Origin: Prevotella sp.
Lineage (GTDB): Bacteria > Bacteroidota > Bacteroidia > Bacteroidales > Bacteroidaceae
Assembly: GCA_017619275.1 (NCBI GenBank)
Contig: JAFZSR010000013.1
Span: forward strand, 1 to 41,003
Direction: 5' to 3'
Length of the DNA stretch: 41,003 bases
Positions within the stretch are counted from its first letter, which is position 1. The number at the start of each line of letters is the position of its first letter. A model generated the notes under the pieces. It was not told the DNA's origin. It worked only from the letters and a program-made list of their open reading frames with translations, and ran no database searches. Both the position numbers and the translations under genes were made by a program. Shown here in pieces: positions 15,915 through 24,004 of the stretch.

Positions 15915-17288
15915 TCAGCGTGTCATATCCTGGGTGACGCGCTTGGTGCGGTAGCTGAATTTCACCACCCGGAAGGGACGGCTGCTGTCCTCCTTGAACT
16001 GGTAGGTCCACTGATAGGTGTCGGCGGTGATGCGGTTGATGTCGGTGGGCTCGCCCAGTGCCAATCGCACCTCGGCCTCGGTGAAGCCTTTCTTCACCTG
16101 CCGTTTCTGTATGAAGGGCAGGTTCTGCTGGCGCACATTCTCAATCTTTTCCGGGTCGCCTTCCACAAACAAGCGGTCGAGCACTTCGTCGCTGCCCACC
16201 ACCTTTGTGTTCTCCACGGCCACCTCCTTCGTGTAGCTCTCGCCGGTCTTCAGTCCTTTCAGGGTGAGTGTCACCTGGTTGCTATCGCCAATGCGGAAGA
16301 TGTCGGTCACCTCGAAGGTCGACAGGCGGGTGAGTTTCACAGTCTGCTCCTTCGAGTTGCGCATCTTCGTGTCGAAGAAGGTGTAGACCTTCTTGCCCAA
16401 CCACGCTTGCAGTTCGCTGCTTACGGGCATGCGGTCGTCGAGCAGTTGGAAGGAACCCTCGAAAGTGTGGGGCAGCAGGTCGCTCACCTCCAACTGGTCG
16501 CTGCGATAGCTGCAGTTGGTGCGGCTGATGGCCACATTCTGGAAATACTCTTGCCCTTCCTGTCCATTGTGGCCAGGGGCTTTTACCACAATCTTCACGG
16601 GGAAGTCGCGCGTGCCCACACCCACCTTTGTGATGGTCATCACAGAGCCACGGCCCTCGTCGCCAATGTCGACGGGCTTGCTGCCGCTGCCATCGTTGTC
16701 GGAGTCTTGGTAGAGTTCGCGCACCAGCACGCGCACTTTCTTGCCCACTAAACTGTCCTGCGCCATATCCACATCGCCTAAGTAGGCCAGCGTGGGCATG
16801 CCCGTCTGGCTAAAGCAATAATCATCGAAAGTGCCGGTGGGAACCTCGAAGTAGTAGGCCTCGTTGGGATTCTCTTCCAAGTGGAAGTTCACGTGCTCGT
16901 GCAGGCTGCCCGTGGTGTTGGCGTGCCCGTCGTAGATCATCACCTTGCGAGCCAGCTTGCGGCTGCTCACCAAATTGCCTGTTGAGGCCTCGGTGAAGGT
17001 TTTGATGACCATGTCTTTCTGCGTAGGCAGACACATGAATCGGGTGCCTGGCTGCCAGTCGCACATGCTGACATAGCGGAAGTTGCGACCGATAAAGTCT
17101 TTCTTCTGTTCTTCCTCGGCAGCAGCCTCGCCATCCTCATCGACGGCCGGGGCCTTTTGTGCCTTGGGTTTCACATTGTTTGTCGTTACGAAATAATTTC
17201 GGGCATTGCCAGCGGCAGTCTGACCTAAAGCGTCAGTGGCATGCAAGGCAATGGCCAGGGTCCCAATCATCAACAATCTTTTTGCCAT
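15915..17288 (-). CDS. Secreted protein of unknown function with BamE/SmpA-like C-terminal segment
   Basis: The product is 457 residues. A signal peptide (about 1-22, LLMIGTLAIALHATDALG) is followed by an Ala/Glu-rich linker (about 43-62) and a beta-rich body I do not recognise. The C-terminus (residues 400-414, KGFTEAEVRLALGEP, then YQWTYQF near 426-432) follows the pattern of BamE/SmpA-like domains, which bind partners at the outer membrane. It lacks a lipobox Cys after the signal, so it is probably periplasmic or surface-associated rather than a lipoprotein. The gene is monocistronic with a -7 element TACCTTTG 30 bases upstream. Its function is not known. Confidence 0.7.
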   Translation of the reverse strand: MAKRLLMIGTLAIALHATDALGQTAAGNARNYFVTTNNVKPKAQKAPAVDEDGEAAAEEEQKKDFIGRNFRYVSMCDWQPGTRFMCLPTQKDMVIKTFTEASTGNLVSSRKLARKVMIYDGHANTTGSLHEHVNFHLEENPNEAYYFEVPTGTFDDYCFSQTGMPTLAYLGDVDMAQDSLVGKKVRVLVRELYQDSDNDGSGSKPVDIGDEGRGSVMTITKVGVGTRDFPVKIVVKAPGHNGQEGQEYFQNVAISRTNCSYRSDQLEVSDLLPHTFEGSFQLLDDRMPVSSELQAWLGKKVYTFFDTKMRNSKEQTVKLTRLSTFEVTDIFRIGDSNQVTLTLKGLKTGESYTKEVAVENTKVVGSDEVLDRLFVEGDPEKIENVRQQNLPFIQKRQVKKGFTEAEVRLALGEPTDINRITADTYQWTYQFKEDSSRPFRVVKFSYRTKRVTQDMTR

Positions 17289-17318
17289 TTCTGTCCTTTA
17301 GAAACAATAATTACGGTG

Positions 17319-17326
17319 CAAAGGTA
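17319..17326 (-). promoter_or_regulatory. -7 element upstream of the 457-residue secreted protein
   Basis: Minus-strand TACCTTTG, a full TAnnTTTG match. The nearest TTTG upstream (17350-17353) gives a long 23-base spacer. Confidence 0.55.
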
Positions 17327-17452
17327 CTAAAAAGTTTCCATACTGACCGCAAAATAGGCCACAAATGATTCATACGGTTGAAAAAACATGAGGCATTTAT
17401 CTTCAAGATGAAAAAAAACTGCGCAAATGGTGGTTTTCTCATTATTTTTGTC

Positions 17453-17460
17453 TACCTTTG
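17453..17460 (+). promoter_or_regulatory. -7 element upstream of the DUF6056-type gene
   Basis: TACCTTTG matches TAnnTTTG. No good -33 is seen. Transcription from here would give a leader of about 245 bases containing the whole of repeat copy C. Confidence 0.5.
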
Positions 17461-17492
17461 CCGTTGATGTTTTCGACTATCCAGTATAAGTG

Positions 17493-17658
17493 TGCGCAGC
17501 CCTTCCCCTCCCTTAAGGGGAGGGGCAGGGGTGGGGTCTGTATAATCTTCATTAGCAGAATTGACAGAGACCCCACCCCTAACCCCTCCCCTTCTTGCGT
17601 CCCTCTGGTAGCAAGCGTCCCCAAGGGGCCGAGCGGAAGGGAGGGGAAGGGCTGCGCA
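17493..17658. repeat. Complete copy C of the long terminal-inverted-repeat element
   Basis: Perfect 22-base terminal inverted repeats (17493-17514 and 17637-17658; outer end TGCGCAGCCCTTCCCC) enclose the conserved inner hairpin (arms 17527-17539 and 17568-17580, 28-base loop). Compared with copy B it carries about 30 extra bases on the right, with their own small stem (GCTTGC/GCAAGC-type and CCCCAAGGGG). It lies between a promoter element and the start of the next gene. Confidence 0.85.
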
Positions 17659-17711
17659 ATCAAATGGATTAATGAAATTACCAAATATAGAGTTTTAACT
17701 TCTTCGTCAAA

Positions 17712-19340
17712 ATGAAAATACAGAGCCGGAATGCGTATATCATCTATCTGTTGGTGGTGGGCGTCTGCATGTTGTGGATGCAATTGCTCGATGCCTTCAC
17801 GTTGAGCGATGATATGGCCTATCGGTTTGTGTGGCACGAGGACGAAAGGGAACCGCTGGAAGTGGTGGGTAACTTTTCCGACCTCATTCGCTCGCAATGG
17901 GTTCATTACTATACGGTCAATGGGCGCTGGGTGGTGCACAGTGTTGCCCAGGCCCTGCTGAGTTTTGCACCGCTACAACTCTATCAAATTATTAGTGCGC
18001 TGCTGTTTGTTTGGCTGTTGTATTTGGGCGCCCGATTGACGGTAGGCAGCAAGCAGCGGTTGTTTGCATCCGTGCTCATTTGCTTTTTCCTGTTTGTTGT
18101 TTCTGCGGGGTTCAGGACCACTATGCTGTGGAGCATGGGCACGTTCAATTATCTGTGGACTACCACGTTCACACTGGCCTTCCTACTCTATTTGAAGCGT
18201 TTAGGACCTGAAAAGGCAACGATGAAGCATTGGCTGCTGGCACCGTTGTCGCTGTTCGTAGGTTGCAGTCACGAAGCCCTGGCGCTGCCTGTGGCCATCA
18301 CCTTCGTTGTTTACTTCTTCGCCGAAAGGAAGACGGTGTTCCGCCGTGCCGTTTTCCCCTATATGTGTTGGTATATGGTGGGCATGGCCACCCTGCTGCT
18401 TTCGCCTGCCTTGTGGGTCCGTGCCGACAGTGGGATGACAATCGGTCAAAGGTTCATCAGCGGTGGCATCAACCTGTTCTTCAACATGAGGATAGCGTGG
18501 CTCCTTTTGCTCACCATCATCTTTTTATATCGAAAGAACAGGGCTTTGCTCCGGCAGAAATGTTGGGAATACCGATATGTCTACCTGTGCCTTGTCATGT
18601 CGCTGGGCATCATCGCCGTCTGTGGCACCAACCTCGAGCGCGTGGCGTTTTTCACCGATTTCATCGCGTTGCTGCTATTGGTGGAGTTATGGTCCACGGT
18701 AGTTGGAGAGCGGTGGCAGCGCCATGTCGTTGCTGCCTGTACGGTCATCATGGCTCTGCTCTTCGTCCCTGCCATCTGGGTGCGAAGCGAGAACTATTGC
18801 TACAGTGAAAAGATTAGGCAGCAGCTGATGGAGCCGGGGAAAGAACTGATAGCCGTGGAGCAGCCCCAAAAAGGCGCTTCCTGTGTGATGGATTTTTTCC
18901 GCGAGCGATATGTTTACCCTTCGGTGGAGTTCGGCTTTTATTGCTGTTACATGGCGTTTAATGCGGACGACAGCAATATTCGCGAGGCGGCCAAGCTCTA
19001 CAATAAGCGGCAACTGACGTTCCTGCCAGCAGATGTCGTCAATAGGATGGCAACCGACAGCACCGCCTATGTTAATTATGAACTGGATGCCAACAAGGAA
19101 CTGTATGTGTGGAGAATGGACCAGGGGCGACAGGTGGAGAGCGTCGTCTTCAACCTGAAGCCTGAAGACACATCGGCGTTATGGCCTCATCAGCGGCTGC
19201 TGGCCTATCATGGCGACACATACGTAATGGACGACCACCATCACTATAGCGTCGTCAAAGCATTCGGTCGCTATTATCTGGTTTTCACCCGTCCCACCAC
19301 AAACGTCTATCGCCGTATCGACACGATAGAATGGCAATAG
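17712..19340 (+). CDS. DUF6056-type polytopic membrane protein
   Basis: This protein has 542 residues. A first helix (about 9-28) leads into LSDDMAYRFVW and then SQWVHYYTVNGRWVVH, the DxD-like and NGR/H motifs typical of DUF6056 proteins, which resemble GT-C glycosyltransferases in layout. About nine to ten more helices follow to roughly residue 360, then a soluble C-terminal domain of about 180 residues. The likely role is sugar transfer from a lipid donor at the outer face of the inner membrane; this is inference. It faces the polysaccharide operon with only 12 bases between stop codons, so a functional link is plausible but not shown. Its leader carries repeat copy C. Confidence 0.7.
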   Translation: MKIQSRNAYIIYLLVVGVCMLWMQLLDAFTLSDDMAYRFVWHEDEREPLEVVGNFSDLIRSQWVHYYTVNGRWVVHSVAQALLSFAPLQLYQIISALLFVWLLYLGARLTVGSKQRLFASVLICFFLFVVSAGFRTTMLWSMGTFNYLWTTTFTLAFLLYLKRLGPEKATMKHWLLAPLSLFVGCSHEALALPVAITFVVYFFAERKTVFRRAVFPYMCWYMVGMATLLLSPALWVRADSGMTIGQRFISGGINLFFNMRIAWLLLLTIIFLYRKNRALLRQKCWEYRYVYLCLVMSLGIIAVCGTNLERVAFFTDFIALLLLVELWSTVVGERWQRHVVAACTVIMALLFVPAIWVRSENYCYSEKIRQQLMEPGKELIAVEQPQKGASCVMDFFRERYVYPSVEFGFYCCYMAFNADDSNIREAAKLYNKRQLTFLPADVVNRMATDSTAYVNYELDANKELYVWRMDQGRQVESVVFNLKPEDTSALWPHQRLLAYHGDTYVMDDHHHYSVVKAFGRYYLVFTRPTTNVYRRIDTIEWQ

Positions 19341-19352
19341 GCTGACGTTTCT

Positions 19353-20273
19353 TTAGTTGAAGCGTCGCTCCCTCTGTTTGCCCTTCAAGAAATCGGCAAT
19401 GCCGCTGAGGGTAGCCTTTGCCATGGCGGGCTGGCGGTGCAACAGATGGCGCAGCACGTCGCGCAGGCCCACAATAGTTATCTGATAGAGCTCTGAAAGT
19501 TGTTTCGTGGGGAAGTGCTTGTTTCTCTTAGCCAGCAAAAGGCGGTTACGAGTGTTGTAGTATTGTTTCAGGGGGCTGGCTTGCCCTGTGGTCTGGCTCT
19601 CCTTGTGGAAGATGGTGCATGCGGGGTCGTACCATATTTCGTAGCCGGCACGTAGCAGCATCATCGACCAGTCGATTTCTTCGTAGTAAAGGAAATAGCA
19701 TTCTGGCATCGGCCCTGCCTTCTCCACAGCCTCGCGCTTTGCCATCATCGCCGCACCATGGGCGTAGGGGGTGGGGTGGGGAGTGTCGTATTGTCCGTGG
19801 TCGGTTTCGCCATAACCAATGGAACGATTGCGCAGGGTGATGGAGGTGAGCGGGGTGAAACCGGCATACTGGATAGGACGGTTGCCGTGGAAGAAGCGAA
19901 TCTTGGGGCAAACCATGCCGATACTCGCCGACGACTCCAAACGAGCGGCCAGCTGGCGCAGGACATGCCTCTTTTCCTCGTCGGTGCCTTCCATCACGGT
20001 GTCGTTGTTCAGAAAGAACAAATATTTGCCATGTGCGGCGCGAATGCCAAGGTTGTTGCCACCAGCGAAACCCAGGTTTTTGTCGCTGCGAACGAGTTGT
20101 ACATGTGGATAGCGCTGCTCGATGAGCGTGGCCTCGTCTGCATGTGAAGCATTGTCGACAACAATGGTTTCCATGTCGTCGCCCATAGGGAGGCTATCAA
20201 TCAAGGCGCAAGTATCTGATAGCCCATTGTAGTTGATGGTGATGATGGAATAGTTTATTTCCACAAGAGCCAT
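19353..20273 (-). CDS. Family 2 glycosyltransferase (rhamnosyltransferase-like)
   Basis: This 306-residue GT-A enzyme would add a sugar to a lipid-linked glycan at the cytoplasmic face. Motifs are YSIITINYNG (8-17), IVVDNAS (37-43), NLGFAGGNNLGIR (66-78) and the metal/nucleotide NND (89-91) in place of DxD, followed by YLYYEEIDW-type FLYYEEIDWSMML (about 204-216), which supplies the catalytic base region. It is the last gene of the exopolysaccharide operon, and its start overlaps the end of the polymerase gene by 19 bases. The acceptor and sugar donor cannot be read from the sequence. Confidence 0.88.
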   Translation of the reverse strand: MALVEINYSIITINYNGLSDTCALIDSLPMGDDMETIVVDNASHADEATLIEQRYPHVQLVRSDKNLGFAGGNNLGIRAAHGKYLFFLNNDTVMEGTDEEKRHVLRQLAARLESSASIGMVCPKIRFFHGNRPIQYAGFTPLTSITLRNRSIGYGETDHGQYDTPHPTPYAHGAAMMAKREAVEKAGPMPECYFLYYEEIDWSMMLLRAGYEIWYDPACTIFHKESQTTGQASPLKQYYNTRNRLLLAKRNKHFPTKQLSELYQITIVGLRDVLRHLLHRQPAMAKATLSGIADFLKGKQRERRFN

Positions 20274-21793
20274 TTTTTCACCCTCGATTTCTTTCTTTCT
20301 TCTTCGCGCTGCTGCCGCCGCTCTTCCTGCAAGGCCAGCTTTTTGTCTTCCAGTTCTTGGAACTCAGCTTCCAGATAAGGCAGGATGTAGACAATGGCCA
20401 TCCCGCCGAAGAAAATGACGCCGTTGGGGAATTGCATGAGCACTTGGTTGCCGTAGGCTCCCACCTGGAAGCCCGCAAAGGCACAGCACATGCCCGCTCC
20501 GATACCTCGCAGGGCTGGGTTTTTCAGTTTGAAGAGCACGATGACACATCCCCCCACCAAAATGAGGCCGATGCAGCTGAGGAAGGTGATAAGGCCAATC
20601 TTGCCCGTGCGAATCCAGATGTTCACATACTCCGAGTCGGGCGGCACCTTGGCCATGACGTAGTATTTGTTGTTGGGCGGCACGTCATCGGCACCAATGC
20701 CCATGCCGATGCCCCATGGCGCCTCCTTCATGTATTTGCTGATGGCCTCTTTGTTGGAGTCGCGCACGTTTCTCGACATATCGTTGGGGTCAAAGGCCGA
20801 GCGCATGCGGCGTATTTGGTCATTGCCGTGGCCAATCTTGGTAAAAGCCAGCATGCACACGAAGAGGGCGAAGAAAATGGTGACGGGAACGGCAATCTTC
20901 ACCGATTTCGACAGGAAGACATATGCCACGAAGCCCGCAATCATGCAGAAGATGGCAGTACGCGTGCCCGACTGGAACATTCCCCACGTGGCGACTAAGC
21001 CCACTGCGATATAGAACAGGCGGTCGCGCCAAACCTTGGTGGTAAGGCCAAAAATGTAGAAGGCAACGCACGTGGCACCCATGCTGCAACCATAGTTGGC
21101 GGCATCGCTGTAGACGGAGAAGTAGCGCATGATGCCTCCCACGAGGTGGGCTTTGATGGCACCGCTCTCAAGGAAGATGCGCTCACCCTCGGTGAAGCCA
21201 AACGTCTTTTGCTTCCACACCCAGAAGGCTGCAAAAATGGTGAGCGCTCCCCACACGCGCAGATATTGGTGGAGTATTTTGGGGCGTGAGATGTAGATGC
21301 TGAACACCAAGAAGATATACATCAGTTGGAAGGCCATCAGGCGGGCGGCCGAAAACCAGCGCACAAAGTCGATGCCTATTTCGCAGGTGTCGTTGAGCAA
21401 TTCCAGTGTGCAGAAGGCACACCAGATGCCGATGGCCAGCCCCATCACGTTCAGAAATCTCTCTCCATGAAGGTCCTTGGTGTCGATGATGGCAATCATC
21501 AGTAATAGCACCATCATCAGCTCGTTGGGCAACGACATGGGGATGGGGATGGAGAATGTGCGGTAGGCAAAGTGCAGGAAATAGTTGACGACAAACAGTA
21601 TCCAGAACGTCATCATGCGGAACTTGAAGGCCAAGTACAGGCAGACGACGAGCAGGGGCAGCAGGCAGACGGTGGCAAAGGCGCTGAAACCGCCCGAATA
21701 GAACTGGTAAAGGGCGACAATAAAGAGGAGAAAGAGCAGTAAGACTCTTCCTCCGTTGGTGTCGGTGCGTCCTGTCAGTCCGGTGCTGAGCAT
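20255..21793 (-). CDS. O-antigen ligase/polymerase (Wzy-like) membrane protein
   Basis: A 512-residue protein with roughly ten to twelve membrane helices between residues 15 and 480. It has a large periplasmic loop (about 325-400: KIGHGNDQIRRMRSAFDPND, then APWGIGMGIG and a PPDSEYVNIWIRTGKIG motif) and the GTRTAIF element characteristic of the Wzy_C/WaaL family. Such proteins polymerise or ligate repeat units carried on undecaprenyl diphosphate. The C-terminus is an unusual 45-residue charged helix (EFQELEDKKLALQEERRQQR and KK-rich end), probably a cytoplasmic coiled coil. It lies six bases after the Wzz-like gene. Which product it polymerises is not evident. Confidence 0.82.
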   Translation of the reverse strand: MLSTGLTGRTDTNGGRVLLLFLLFIVALYQFYSGGFSAFATVCLLPLLVVCLYLAFKFRMMTFWILFVVNYFLHFAYRTFSIPIPMSLPNELMMVLLLMIAIIDTKDLHGERFLNVMGLAIGIWCAFCTLELLNDTCEIGIDFVRWFSAARLMAFQLMYIFLVFSIYISRPKILHQYLRVWGALTIFAAFWVWKQKTFGFTEGERIFLESGAIKAHLVGGIMRYFSVYSDAANYGCSMGATCVAFYIFGLTTKVWRDRLFYIAVGLVATWGMFQSGTRTAIFCMIAGFVAYVFLSKSVKIAVPVTIFFALFVCMLAFTKIGHGNDQIRRMRSAFDPNDMSRNVRDSNKEAISKYMKEAPWGIGMGIGADDVPPNNKYYVMAKVPPDSEYVNIWIRTGKIGLITFLSCIGLILVGGCVIVLFKLKNPALRGIGAGMCCAFAGFQVGAYGNQVLMQFPNGVIFFGGMAIVYILPYLEAEFQELEDKKLALQEERRQQREEERKKSRVKKWLLWK

Positions 21794-21799
21794 ACGATG

Positions 21800-23974
21800 C
21801 TATTTTGCGTGATTGTTCTCAGTGGCGGTAAGACCCAGTTGCGAGATGCGGTAGACGAAGTTGTTGAAACGGGTGTAGGGAGGCAGTTGTCCCACGAACT
21901 CCTCGACGGCATAGCGTTGGGCCTCTGTGAGATACATGAAGAGTGAGTTTTTATGCTCCTCATCGAGACGGCTTTCCAACTCCTTCAGCGCTTTCTGGTC
22001 AACGTCCTTCCAAGTGCGGTTGGCGCGCGTGACCATCAGGTTGACAGTACCCATATTTAGCAAGGACGAAGAGATGGAGTAATCGTCCAAGTTGGGATAT
22101 TCTATGATGGCAATCTCGTCGGGCATGATGTCGGGACAGATGTCCTTGATGTCCTGTGCCATGATGTAGCGGGCGTCGTCGGCCAGGAAATCCTCGTCGT
22201 AGGTCATGCGGCGCACTTGCAGTCCTAGACTCAGCCAGTAGTTCTCCAGTTCCTCGGCCAGATGGCTCTTGCCGTTGCCGGCGTCGGTGGAGAGCAGGTT
22301 CAGCACGTTCTGCTGTCCCTGCTTAAAGTTGGGCAGCAGCGCCTTGCTCAGCTGGCGCAGGGCCATGTCGCTGATGGTCTTGTTGAAACGGCGATAGCGC
22401 ATGGTGCTCTCCTTGGGATAGCAGCCCATGACGGGAATCTGCGTGATGCGCTCCGAGCGCATGCGGTCGCGGAGGGTGCGGTCGAGCAGTTCGATGATGA
22501 AGAAGTAGAGGGCCGTCAAGAGGAACGTCAGCATAAACGCTCCCAACAGAATCATCATTCGGTTGGTGGGCTGGGCGTTTAAGGGGAACACGGGCGGGTT
22601 CAGCTGTTGCAGGGCTGCTGTGGTCATCTGCAGGTTGCGCTGGCGCAGACGAGCGGCATTGAGCGCACGCAGCATTTCCATGTAGTTGCCCTCGATGAAG
22701 CCGATGTGACGAGCCTTGCGGTCGATGGTGGCTCCCAGAGGCGAGTAGAACCTGTACTGGTCGTCGAGTTTGGCGCGCATGATTTCGTATGCCCCCAGCT
22801 CAGCCCTGGTCTTCTCGAGCAGGATGACCTGGTCGAGCCAGCGCCCGATGAGTTCCTTGGCGTTGATGCCGGTGTCGGTGTTGTAGGTGGCGGCTTCGAT
22901 TTCGGCAGTAAGCTGCTTCACCTGATCGGTGACCGTTGCCAGTTCGCGCTCGGCCTTGGCCAATTCCAACTGGGCTTCATTGTGTCCACCTCCGTTCTCG
23001 CTGCTCATCAGCTTCAGGTTGGCGATGCGCGACTGCAGACGGCTGATGTCGCGAACCAGTCGGGTGTAGTTTTCGTTCGACTCAATCAGCTTTTGGCGAT
23101 TGCCCAGCTGTTGCTTCAGGTAGTTGATGAGCGCCTCGGTGGTCGCCAATGTGCGGCGCACGTCGTGTTCTGCCATCTGCTGGTTGGCATCCATGCCGGC
23201 CAACTGCTTCGTTTGTTCTCCGTAGTTAATGATACGGTGTTTGATGTTGTAACGAATGAGGTCGTTCTCGGCCAGATTCAGCACCTTGCTTAGTTTGGCC
23301 ACTTCACGCTCGAAGAACTTGATGACGTTGAGCGTCTCGCCAAAACGCAGGTTTTGATACTGGTGGGCAAAGACGTTGTTCAGAATGTCGAGCGTGTTGT
23401 AGCAGATGCCAGGGTCGTTGGCCGAATAGGAGATGTCGATGATGTCGCTGTTATTCAGGCGCATCACCTTCAAGCGGCCGATGATTCCCTTGATGCTGAA
23501 GTAAGGATGAGAATTCAGCAGATTATAGAGGTAATTGCCTTGCGAAGGCTTTTCGTAGGCCTTCAGTCGGGCGTAGGATTCGTTTTCGTCGTGTTGGATG
23601 AGCGCCTTCACGTCGGCAGGCACACCCGCCGACAACAACCTGAAGTGTTCGGCCGAGATGTAGTTGTTGTCTTTGTTGGGATTGCCATAGAGCATACATC
23701 TTGCAAACAGTCGCAGTGCCACCTCGTGGATGGTGTTGTCGGTTTGGATGATGATCATCAGGTTGGTGATGTTGGTCTGCGCATTGTTATTGCTGTTGCC
23801 GTTTTCAATGTTGTAGCCCGTTATCATGCCGGTATAGATGGTCGTGTTGGAACTGTAGATTCGTTCCATGTTGCGCGTGAGGAACCAAGCCACCACCAGC
23901 GCAATGATGGGAAGAATGATGAGATACCAGCGAATTTTATAGAGAAACCTGACGATATATCTGAATAAGTCCAT
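21800..23974 (-). CDS. Wzz-like polysaccharide chain-length protein with degenerate tyrosine-kinase domain
   Basis: The product is 724 residues. Membrane helix 1 (about 15-33) and helix 2 (473-496) bracket a long periplasmic coiled-coil domain (about 34-470), the plan of polysaccharide co-polymerases. The C-terminal 220 residues correspond to a BY-type kinase domain but look eroded. The Walker A region is STDAGNGKSH (562-571), keeping GNGKS. The usual DxDLR of Walker A' is replaced by TYDEDF, and the ILIDTPP Walker B by IAIIEYPNLDD (621-631). There is no tyrosine-rich tail. Nucleotide binding may survive, but autophosphorylation is doubtful. It sits between the TolC-like and polymerase genes and probably sets chain length. 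Confidence 0.85.
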   Translation of the reverse strand: MDLFRYIVRFLYKIRWYLIILPIIALVVAWFLTRNMERIYSSNTTIYTGMITGYNIENGNSNNNAQTNITNLMIIIQTDNTIHEVALRLFARCMLYGNPNKDNNYISAEHFRLLSAGVPADVKALIQHDENESYARLKAYEKPSQGNYLYNLLNSHPYFSIKGIIGRLKVMRLNNSDIIDISYSANDPGICYNTLDILNNVFAHQYQNLRFGETLNVIKFFEREVAKLSKVLNLAENDLIRYNIKHRIINYGEQTKQLAGMDANQQMAEHDVRRTLATTEALINYLKQQLGNRQKLIESNENYTRLVRDISRLQSRIANLKLMSSENGGGHNEAQLELAKAERELATVTDQVKQLTAEIEAATYNTDTGINAKELIGRWLDQVILLEKTRAELGAYEIMRAKLDDQYRFYSPLGATIDRKARHIGFIEGNYMEMLRALNAARLRQRNLQMTTAALQQLNPPVFPLNAQPTNRMMILLGAFMLTFLLTALYFFIIELLDRTLRDRMRSERITQIPVMGCYPKESTMRYRRFNKTISDMALRQLSKALLPNFKQGQQNVLNLLSTDAGNGKSHLAEELENYWLSLGLQVRRMTYDEDFLADDARYIMAQDIKDICPDIMPDEIAIIEYPNLDDYSISSSLLNMGTVNLMVTRANRTWKDVDQKALKELESRLDEEHKNSLFMYLTEAQRYAVEEFVGQLPPYTRFNNFVYRISQLGLTATENNHAK

Positions 23975-24004
23975 TTTTTTGTTGAATTTACTGATGAATA
24001 GATG

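Noticed and set aside
17442-17939. 165-residue minus-strand open frame across repeat copy C
   Set aside because: Most of it is translated repeat, and its start lies within the DUF6056 gene on the other strand.
19756-19780. G-run cluster in the glycosyltransferase gene as a G-quadruplex switch
   Set aside because: Only three clear G runs in coding sequence that translates to an ordinary peptide (DTPHPTPYAHG); no further support.
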